Shown in pieces: positions 25,398 through 31,740 of a stretch of DNA of 48,365 nt. The notes beneath the pieces are model-generated. The model was not told the origin of the DNA. It saw only the letters and a list, made by a program, of their open reading frames with translations, and did no database searches. The translations under genes and the position numbers were made by a program. This DNA is from JBFMFB01 sp040752115 (GTDB taxonomy: Bacteria; Pseudomonadota; Gammaproteobacteria; Burkholderiales; Sulfuricellaceae), in assembly GCA_040752115.1 (NCBI GenBank), contig JBFMFB010000018.1:1-48365 (forward strand). The letters run 5' to 3'. Position 1 is the first letter of the stretch. Each line of letters begins with the position of its first letter.

Positions 25398-26296
25398 GCG
25401 CCCCCCGGCTCCTCGCCCGGGGTTCTCTCGCCTTGCTGGCGATCTTCCTCGGGCTGCCCGCCGCTTCTGCCGATCCGGAAATCCGCGCCGTTGACGACCG
25501 CGGCAGGGAGATCGCCCTCGCCAAACCTGCAGCCCGCATCGTCAGCCTTGCGCCGCATGCGACGGAGCTGGTGTTCGCGGCGGGCGCCGGGGACAGGCTG
25601 GTGGGCGTCACCACGTACAGCGACTACCCCGAGGCGGCAAAAAAGATCCCGCAGGTCGGGGATTTCGGCAAGGTGGACCTCGAGCGCATCGCGAGGCTCA
25701 GGCCGGATGTCGTGATCGCCTGGAAAAGCGGCAATCACCCCGGCGATCTAGACCGGCTGGAAAAGCTGGGGCTCAAGGTTTATGTGACCGAACCGCGCCG
25801 GCTTCCCGATATTCCGCGGTTGGTGCGCGCCCTCGGTGCGCTGGCGGGGACTGCCGCCCAGGCGGACAGGGCTGCCGGAGAATTCGAGCGCAGGCTGGCC
25901 GAACTGAAAAAACGCTACACCGGGCAGCGCGAGGTGAGCATGTTCTACCAGATCTGGCACGAGCCGCTGATGACGGTAAACCGCGAGCATATCATCAGCG
26001 ACGTGATCGCCCTGTGCAGCGGCCGCAATATTTTCGCCAACGCCGGCGCGTTGACCCCGACCGTATCCGCCGAGAACGTTCTGACCGGCAATCCCGAGGC
26101 GATCATCGCCAGCGGGGCGCTATACAACGACGAGAGACAATGGGAAGCCTGGCGGCGCTTCCCTCAGGTGAAGGCGGTGAAAAATCGCCGCCTGTTTTTC
26201 ATCCATCCCGATCTGATCCAACGTCCCACGCCGCGTCTGCTGGAGGGTGCAAAGCAGATGTGCGAACAACTGGACGAGGTGCGCCGCACCCGGTGA
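25394..26296 (+). CDS. btuF: Periplasmic cobalamin-binding protein, BtuF-like
   Basis: This 300-residue ABC-transporter binding protein of the helical-backbone class (PBP II, cobalamin/hemin family) would capture vitamin B12 in the periplasm. It has a signal peptide of about 25 residues ending PAASA. The hallmark IVSLAPHATELVFAAGAGDRLVGVT follows, then DVVIAWKSGN and IISDVIALCSGRNIFANAG. The GTG start overlaps the cobC stop. The partner permease and ATPase (BtuC, BtuD) are not in this window. Iron-siderophore or haem binding proteins share the fold; the cobalamin call comes from BtuF-like sequence and the genes around it. It converges on the adenosyltransferase gene with a gap of 5 bases. Confidence 0.83.
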   Translation: MSAPRLLARGSLALLAIFLGLPAASADPEIRAVDDRGREIALAKPAARIVSLAPHATELVFAAGAGDRLVGVTTYSDYPEAAKKIPQVGDFGKVDLERIARLRPDVVIAWKSGNHPGDLDRLEKLGLKVYVTEPRRLPDIPRLVRALGALAGTAAQADRAAGEFERRLAELKKRYTGQREVSMFYQIWHEPLMTVNREHIISDVIALCSGRNIFANAGALTPTVSAENVLTGNPEAIIASGALYNDERQWEAWRRFPQVKAVKNRRLFFIHPDLIQRPTPRLLEGAKQMCEQLDEVRRTR

Positions 26297-26301
26297 GCCG
26301 G

Positions 26302-26856
26302 TTACCGTGCGGGCCGTTCCGGCTGCCACAGTACGTCGGCCTGCCCCTGATGCCGGTTGATGACCCGGCACATCACGAACAAAAGATCCGACAGGCGGTT
26401 GAGATATTTGATCGCGGTTGCGGACACCTGCTCGGCGCGCGAGAGCGCGACTAAACGCCGCTCGGCACGTCGGCAAACCGCGCGCGCGACATGGCATTGA
26501 GCGGCGGCGCGCGCCCCTCCCGGCAGAATGAACTCCTTGAGCCACGGCAGGCCGGCATTCAGCTCATCCAGTACCTTTTCCAACCGCCCGATGACCGCAT
26601 CTTTCAAGTTGGCGCGGCCTGGAATGCTCAGCTCGCCGCCGAGATCGAACAGTTCCTGCTGCACTTCGGTCAGGCAGGCGCGCACCGCCGGCGGCAGTTC
26701 CTCGGCGAGTACCGCGCCGATCTGGCTGTTGAGCTCGTCCAGAACGCCGATGGCTTCGATGCGCAGGCTGTCTTTGGCCGTGCGCGAGCCGTCGCCGAGC
26801 CCGGTGCTGCCGTCGTCGCCGGTGCGGGTATAAATTTTCGAGAGGCGGTGCCCCAT
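26302..26856 (-). CDS. PduO-type ATP:cob(I)alamin adenosyltransferase
   Basis: This 184-residue enzyme attaches the adenosyl group of ATP to cob(I)alamin to make coenzyme B12. The N-terminal ATP-binding motif KIYTRTGDDGSTGLGDGSR (residues 7-25) is classic for the PduO/CobO-2 type, with IEAIGVLDELNSQIG, CRRAERRLVAL and YLNRLSDLLFVMCR further on. The start ATG 26856 is preceded by GAAGGAG. It faces btuF tail to tail with 5 bases between the stop codons. With the three genes to its left it forms a small cobalamin salvage and finishing island. No B12-dependent enzyme is seen in this window, where the ribonucleotide reductase is class Ia. Confidence 0.95.
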   Translation of the reverse strand: MGHRLSKIYTRTGDDGSTGLGDGSRTAKDSLRIEAIGVLDELNSQIGAVLAEELPPAVRACLTEVQQELFDLGGELSIPGRANLKDAVIGRLEKVLDELNAGLPWLKEFILPGGARAAAQCHVARAVCRRAERRLVALSRAEQVSATAIKYLNRLSDLLFVMCRVINRHQGQADVLWQPERPAR

Positions 26857-26900
26857 CGTGCTGTTCTCCTTCGTTCAGGGCGGATGGTAAACCGTTTCAG

Positions 26901-26936
26901 CGCCGCCATCCATCGGGCGGCGTATTTTTTCTTTTT
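26901..26936 (+). terminator. Rho-independent terminator reading towards cqsA
   Basis: The stem CGCCGCC (26901-26907) and GGCGGCG (26916-26922) with an 8-base loop is followed by TATTTTTTCTTTTT. It lies upstream of the adenosyltransferase start, in plus orientation. It would therefore stop transcripts from btuF that run antisense through that gene before they reach cqsA. Confidence 0.75.
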
Positions 26937-27098
26937 GCACCATTCACTTGCCAGTTGCGCTACATTAGATAGGTATTGGTTTTTTCACCGGTTTTTGTCC
27001 GGCTGGAGATCCAAAACGCCGCTGATTGCCGGGCAGGAGGGTGCAATTTTCTCGGCAGTCTGTGGGCCATTTTCAACTCACGCAAAAGGAGAACTGCC

Positions 27099-28385
27099 AT
27101 GAACAACGTCGTCAACCTTCAACCTGCCAACCGTTTTCCCAACGCCAAGGAGCCGGCCTTCCTGGCGCATCGGGTAGACCGCTATTACCGGGAAAGGGTG
27201 CAGAATACCTGGGATGGCAAACACTTGTTGCGCGGCAGGCAACCCGGCGAGGATGCCATCCGTCTGATGAGTAATGATTACTTATCGCTGGCCGATCACC
27301 CGAAAATTTTACAGGCGCAAGCGGAAAAATTGCTCAAGGAAGGGAGCGGCATGTTGATGTCAGCCGTATTCCTGAACGGCGACAATCCCCAGTACCGGTT
27401 CGAGCAGCGGCTGGCGCATTTCATGCACGCCGAGCAGGGGATTTTATGCCAGTCCGGATGGTGCGCGAATACCGGACTGATTCAGGCCATCGCCGATGAA
27501 CAGACACCAGTTTACATTGATATGTTTGCCCATATGTCGTTATGGGAAGGTGCGCGCAGCGCGGGTGCCACGGCAATTGCATTTCATCACAACGACCCGG
27601 ATCATCTCGAACGGCAAATTCTCAAGCATGGCCCCGGCGTTATTGCAGTGGATTCGGTCTACAGCACTAGCGGGAGTGTTTGCCCCTTGACAGACATCGT
27701 CAAGGTCGGCACCGCTCACGGATGCGTGTTGGTGGTAGACGAATCCCACTCCCTCGGCACCCATGGAGTGCACGGCGAGGGGTTGGTGGCATCCCTCGGT
27801 CTGGCTGATCGCGTCCATTTCCGCACGGCAAGCTTGGCTAAAGCGTTTGCGGGTAGGGCGGGATTTATTACTTGCTCAAACAGATTTTACGACTATTTCA
27901 TCTGCGAATCGCGGCCATTTATTTTCAGCTCCGCGATGCTTCCCCACGAAATCGCTGCGCTCGACGAAACATTGACCATTATTCGGCAGGACGGCTGGCG
28001 CCGCGACGCCCTCCATACCAACGCGAATTACCTCCGTTCCCATTTAGATGAAATGGGTTACAACACACAAAGCGGGCAATCGCAAATCATCGCTCTGGAA
28101 TCCGGCAGCGAACGCCAAACGATGATTCTGCGCGATGCCTTGGAAGCACGAGGTATTTTTGGAGCGGTATTCTTCGCGCCTGCTACCCCGAAAAACCGTT
28201 CTTTAATGCGTTTTTCAGTCAACAGTGCGCTGACTATGGCCGAACTGGAGCGGATCGTTCAGGTATGCTACGACATCCGGACGGAGGTTGATCTGGCGAA
28301 CTGGCCTTCCAGCCGAAGAAAGCGCAACGTCGCGGCCTCTATTAGCGTTCACTCTCACGAACGGCAGCAGGCTGTTACTGCCTGA
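27099..28385 (+). CDS. cqsA: Alpha-hydroxyketone autoinducer synthase, CqsA/LqsA family
   Basis: This PLP-dependent alpha-oxoamine synthase condenses an acyl-CoA with an amino-acid-derived substrate to give the precursor of CAI-1/LAI-1 type signals. The 428-residue protein keeps long blocks typical of CqsA: SNDYLSLADHP, CQSGWCANTGL, VYIDMFAHMSLWEGAR (138-153), VIAVDSVYST, DESHSLGTHG (214-223) and TASLAKAF with the PLP lysine Lys248. The HMSLWEGAR block sets it apart from 2-amino-3-ketobutyrate ligase and 5-aminolevulinate synthase. AAAGGAG at 27085-27091 fixes the ATG. It converges with an LqsR/LqsS-type pair 33 bases away, which confirms a signalling role. Vibrio, Legionella and Janthinobacterium have related systems (cqs, lqs, jqs). 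The acyl chain of the signal cannot be read from sequence. Confidence 0.93.
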   Translation: MNNVVNLQPANRFPNAKEPAFLAHRVDRYYRERVQNTWDGKHLLRGRQPGEDAIRLMSNDYLSLADHPKILQAQAEKLLKEGSGMLMSAVFLNGDNPQYRFEQRLAHFMHAEQGILCQSGWCANTGLIQAIADEQTPVYIDMFAHMSLWEGARSAGATAIAFHHNDPDHLERQILKHGPGVIAVDSVYSTSGSVCPLTDIVKVGTAHGCVLVVDESHSLGTHGVHGEGLVASLGLADRVHFRTASLAKAFAGRAGFITCSNRFYDYFICESRPFIFSSAMLPHEIAALDETLTIIRQDGWRRDALHTNANYLRSHLDEMGYNTQSGQSQIIALESGSERQTMILRDALEARGIFGAVFFAPATPKNRSLMRFSVNSALTMAELERIVQVCYDIRTEVDLANWPSSRRKRNVAASISVHSHERQQAVTA

Positions 28386-28418
28386 GACTGGACCAGCGGG
28401 GCAGGTGAAATCCCGGCA

Positions 28419-29465
28419 TCACCGAGGAAACGCCGGGGGCCTGACATTGGTATTGCTCCTGCCCTGCTGATCCAGTTGAGCGAGAAACTCATTGTAGGAA
28501 ACGACCGAATTCAGCTTGAAGCCCGGCGGGTTCCTGACCACACTGTAGTAATACCACTGTCGCCCCTTAAGCTCGGTGGCAGGGAGAAGGCATGACTGCC
28601 AATCTGCGCATTCCGGCTTGTAGTGGCCGCCGGATTGCCAGAAATAAGGCACCACCTGGTTGCTTTTCAGGGCATCCAGCAAGTCTTGCGGCGCTGCCTG
28701 GTCGTAGGCGATTTCGAAATGGCTGAACAAATCCTGTTCGGTCTGAACGACCAGCAGGCTGGGAACGGCGTCCGCGTCCAGCATCAGGATGCCTTCCGGG
28801 TTGCTGCATAGGTAGTATTCGACGGTTCGCCGTTCCCGGCAGATTTCCCTGAATGCCTCGGCGAACGCGGGGTCGCGCAAGAAATCGCTGGAGCCGACAG
28901 CCAGCGCGTCTGCCAGCATTTTTTCGATCTCGTAAAAGTAGGCCAGTTGCAGTTCCGCGATGGCCCGGTTCAGAGTCTCGATGACCGCGGCGTCATGCTT
29001 CGGGATGAAGCAGTCGATGAGGCCCTGGTTGAAGGCCTGAACCGCGATTTTTTCATCGGCCTTGCCGGTCAGCAGAATCTTTTTTACGGCGGGGCTCTTG
29101 ACGTTCCGGCAGAATTCGAGCCCGTTGATTTCGGGCATATCGTAATCCACCACCGCCACCGATACTTCCTCGAAACGGAATTCGTTGTGTACCTCGCGAT
29201 GAACCTTGTCCAGATTGAGGCCGATGATGTGGTGGAAAAACGGGGATTCCTCGCCGTTGCGGTATAGCGCGAAAAATTTTTCGCTGGGCGGCGGCTGATT
29301 GTTGATGCCGTTCAGGGCGACCAGGGCTTCCAGCGGGGAATCGTAGAGCTTGAAGGCGAGATCGCCGTCGAGCTGCAGGCTCAGGTTCGCGAGAAAATCC
29401 GCGCTGTCGTCCACGAATGCCACCGTGGTGGGAAAATAGAAAGGCGGGATGTCGCGGTGTCTCAT
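28419..29465 (-). CDS. lqsR: LqsR-like response regulator of the alpha-hydroxyketone system
   Basis: This 348-residue protein starts with a receiver domain: acidic pair Asp19-Asp20 (VAFVDDS), phosphoacceptor Asp107 (VVDYDMPEINGLEFC) and a KILLTGKAD block with a later conserved lysine (FIPKHD). Between the acidic pair and Asp107 lie about 87 residues instead of the usual 40 or so, so the receiver carries an insertion of roughly 45 residues. The C-terminal half (about 190-348) has no DNA-binding motif I recognise; this fits LqsR-type regulators, whose output domain is atypical. The start overlaps the kinase stop by ATGA, so the two are co-translated. The name rests on gene context and general resemblance, so the symbol is tentative. 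Confidence 0.8.
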   Translation of the reverse strand: MRHRDIPPFYFPTTVAFVDDSADFLANLSLQLDGDLAFKLYDSPLEALVALNGINNQPPPSEKFFALYRNGEESPFFHHIIGLNLDKVHREVHNEFRFEEVSVAVVDYDMPEINGLEFCRNVKSPAVKKILLTGKADEKIAVQAFNQGLIDCFIPKHDAAVIETLNRAIAELQLAYFYEIEKMLADALAVGSSDFLRDPAFAEAFREICRERRTVEYYLCSNPEGILMLDADAVPSLLVVQTEQDLFSHFEIAYDQAAPQDLLDALKSNQVVPYFWQSGGHYKPECADWQSCLLPATELKGRQWYYYSVVRNPPGFKLNSVVSYNEFLAQLDQQGRSNTNVRPPAFPR

Positions 29466-30782
29466 GATCGGTGCTCCACGGGAAAGGTCATGACGAATTC
29501 CGCGAATTCGCCGTAGCTGGACTGGCAGGCAATGCTTCCGCCGAAACTCTCCATCACCGTGCGGCAGAAAGCCAGCCCGATGCCGGTGCCGAGCCCGTCT
29601 TCATCGGCCGCCCAGGAATAGAAACGGGAAAAAATATGCGGCAGCACTTCCGGCGGAATGCCCGAACCGGTATCCCGGAAAACCAGCCGGTTGCCGTGGG
29701 AAGAGGGTTCCAGCCGGATGACGATTTCGCCCTTCCCTGCTTTGGCGATATGGTACAAGGCGTTTTTCAGCAGGTTGAACAAGATGTGCGTCATGAGAAG
29801 ATCCGAACCGCGAAAGGAAAAATCCCCACTATCGTTCCATATTACCAGGCTCCGTTCTTTCGCCGAAGCGAAGGGATAACGCTTCAGCGCCCCTTCGACG
29901 CACTGCGCCATGGAATAATGCACGAAGTTTTCCGGTTTGAAGCCGGCGCTCCGCGCGTTCATCAACAGCATGTCGATAATGGTGTTGGAATAATTGGCTT
30001 CCGCTTCGATCCGCTCCAGCACGCCCTGCATCGAATTCAGATGTGCGGTGCGAACCGGCGTCACGGGCAGGCCGTGCTTGTGCGCCAGGTGGTAGGCAGC
30101 CAGCAGGGTGGGCAGATACTGCTGCAATCCCGCCGCTCCGGTTTTGATGCCCAGCAGCGGCGTGCGAAGCTCGTGTGCGATATTGCTGGCAGCGGCCAGC
30201 ATGGCGCGCAGTTTTTCCTGCTTCACCATTTCAGAGCTGAAGTTCAACACGCCGCCAGCTACGATGGTAAAAAGAGAAATCGGCAGATATTCCAGATAAA
30301 GCGGGCTGAGCTGGGGCGTATCGCTGGTGAGATAGTAGATTGACCATGCCAGCCCCGACCCAAGAACGAACTGGAAGACAAGATTCAGCCAATCCAGCAG
30401 CAGAATCATCAGAAAAACGGCGACCAGGGCGGACATCAGCCAGGCGGTCGAATCTCCGTTTTTGAGCAGCATGAAGGTAAAGAAGAAAGGCAGCGCGTAC
30501 AGGATCGCCAGATACCAGTACCCCGTGAGGAACCGGCGTGCCCAGCTCGGCCAGTGCCTGGCGAACATCAGCGGCAGAAACAGCAGGCTGCCCAGAATGC
30601 GCAACCCGAGATTTTCGTAGGGCTGGGGGGAAAAGCGTGTGCCAGACGAAGTAATACAGCGGGAAGCCAACCACGGCAATCGCGCCGAACGCAAGAAAGC
30701 GCGGCTCGGAGTATTGCACGCTGCGCTCGATCGAGCCGTGCATCCGGGCTGCGAAGGCGCTAAGTTTTCTGAACGCATTCAT
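29462..30782 (-). pseudogene. lqsS: CqsS/LqsS-like sensor histidine kinase, split by a frameshift in a C6 run
   Basis: The kinase would have 439 residues. The N-terminal part starts at ATG 30782 (MNAFRKLSAFAARMHG) and reaches FPLYYFVWHTLFP. The sequence then continues in another frame with QPYENLGLRILG, LPFFFTFMLLKN, the phosphorylation site SNIAHELRTPL, the N box LLKNALYH, FRDTGSGIPPE and GTGIGLAFCRTVMESFGG. The frames meet at a run of six C on the minus strand (30625-30630); removing one C restores LFPQPYENLGLR, which closely resembles the same place in Vibrio CqsS. Unlike CqsS it has no C-terminal receiver, as in LqsS. Without correction the N-terminal frame ends after 183 residues. The cause may be a sequencing error, a true mutation, phase variation or +1 frameshifting on CCC-C. 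Confidence 0.85.
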
Positions 30783-30871
30783 GGCGATCAGGATACCTTG
30801 CTGAAATTCCGGCTCGTGGCGCCGGGTTGCCAAGTATGGCAAAAAATGCCGGATCGGGAAAGAAGCCCGGT

Positions 30872-31075
30872 GTAGAAGGGCGGTCGAATTCCTGGATTCG
30901 GTTTCCCTTACTCCAGCGGGGATGGCGGTCGAATCGCTGGGGTTCGGTTTCCTCACCCCAGCCTACATGTGCTGCAGTCCGTGGTTTGTAGGCTGGGGTA
31001 AGCGTAGCGCACCCCAGCAGGAACGGTCGCGAATTGCTGGGGTTCGGTTTCCTCACCCCAGCCTACGTGTGCTGA
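30872..31075. repeat. GTAGGCTGGGG palindromic repeat cluster upstream of the sensor kinase
   Basis: Three related units follow each other: GGTCGAAT...GGATTCGGTTTCC near 30882, GGTCGAATCGCTGGGGTTCG near 30927 and GGTCGCGAATTGCTGGGGTTCG near 31025. The last two end in CTCACCCCAGCCTAC and TGTGCTG. Together with GTAGGCTGGGGTAAGCGTAG at 30988 they form a long palindrome (30988-31066). The 320-base gap between the kinase start and the carbonic anhydrase gene holds nothing else I can identify. The element resembles those at 33733 and 47044. Confidence 0.75.
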
Positions 31076-31103
31076 AAGGTCCCGTGCGGCCACAGCTCCA
31101 GGC

Positions 31104-31664
31104 CTAGAACTCGTTCTGCAGCTTTTTGTAACCCTTGATCAGTTCGACATTGGTGCGCGCGACGTCCTCGGAGAAATCGGAGGCTTGCGGCGTGACTTTG
31201 GGAATGGTGGAAAGATCGGTGGCGTAGTTGACTTTGGTGGTGGAGGGTACGTAGAAGCCGGCCGGCAGTTCGACGCTGTCGATGACGCAGTTATGGCGCA
31301 CCACCGAGCGGTCGTGCACCACGCAGTTGAACAGTACGGAATTGAAGCCGATGAACACGTTGTTGCCGACCGTGCAGGGGCCGTGCACGATGGAGCGGTG
31401 CGCGATCGAGGTGTGCTGGCCGATTTTCACCAGCGCGCCGGATTTGGAGTGGATGACGACGCCATCCTGGATGTTGGAATTGGCGCCGATGATGATCGGC
31501 TCCAGTTCGCCTTTTGCGTTTACCTCGTCGGCGCGGATCACTGCGTAGGGGCCGATGAAGACGTTTTTTTCGATGATGACCTTGCCGCAAATGATGGCGG
31601 TTTTGTCCACGTAGGCGGATTCGTGGATGACGGGCAGATCGCCGCTGGGATTTTTTCGGATCAT
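31104..31664 (-). CDS. Gamma-class carbonic anhydrase family protein
   Basis: This 186-residue left-handed beta-helix protein has hexapeptide repeats (for example KVIIEKNVFIGPYAVIRADE and TVGNNVFIGFNSVLFNCVV). The three zinc histidines of gamma carbonic anhydrases are at His72 (VVIHSKSG), His89 and His94 (IAHRSIVHGP), with the correct 5-residue spacing between the last two. It would interconvert CO2 and bicarbonate. The acidic proton-shuttle loop of archaeal Cam is not obvious, so activity is likely but not proven. It lies 76 bases downstream of a SulP anion transporter on the same strand, suggesting joint handling of inorganic carbon. A hexapeptide acyltransferase is the main alternative, made unlikely by the histidine triad. 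Confidence 0.85.
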   Translation of the reverse strand: MIRKNPSGDLPVIHESAYVDKTAIICGKVIIEKNVFIGPYAVIRADEVNAKGELEPIIIGANSNIQDGVVIHSKSGALVKIGQHTSIAHRSIVHGPCTVGNNVFIGFNSVLFNCVVHDRSVVRHNCVIDSVELPAGFYVPSTTKVNYATDLSTIPKVTPQASDFSEDVARTNVELIKGYKKLQNEF

Positions 31665-31740
31665 TCGTGGGTGCCTATCAGTGTGGTTGCAACGCGATAA
31701 CTTTTTGTATCTTATAGATATCGTTGTGACCGGTCAAATA

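Noticed and set aside
27099..28385. 2-amino-3-ketobutyrate CoA ligase, AONS or ALA synthase for the PLP enzyme
   Set aside because: The blocks HMSLWEGAR and DESHSLGTHG and the LqsS/LqsR-type neighbours fit CqsA/LqsA better.
30783..30956. N-terminal extension of the sensor kinase to 30956
   Set aside because: The extra 58 codons are in repeat sequence and carry no CqsS-like character; homology begins at ATG 30782.
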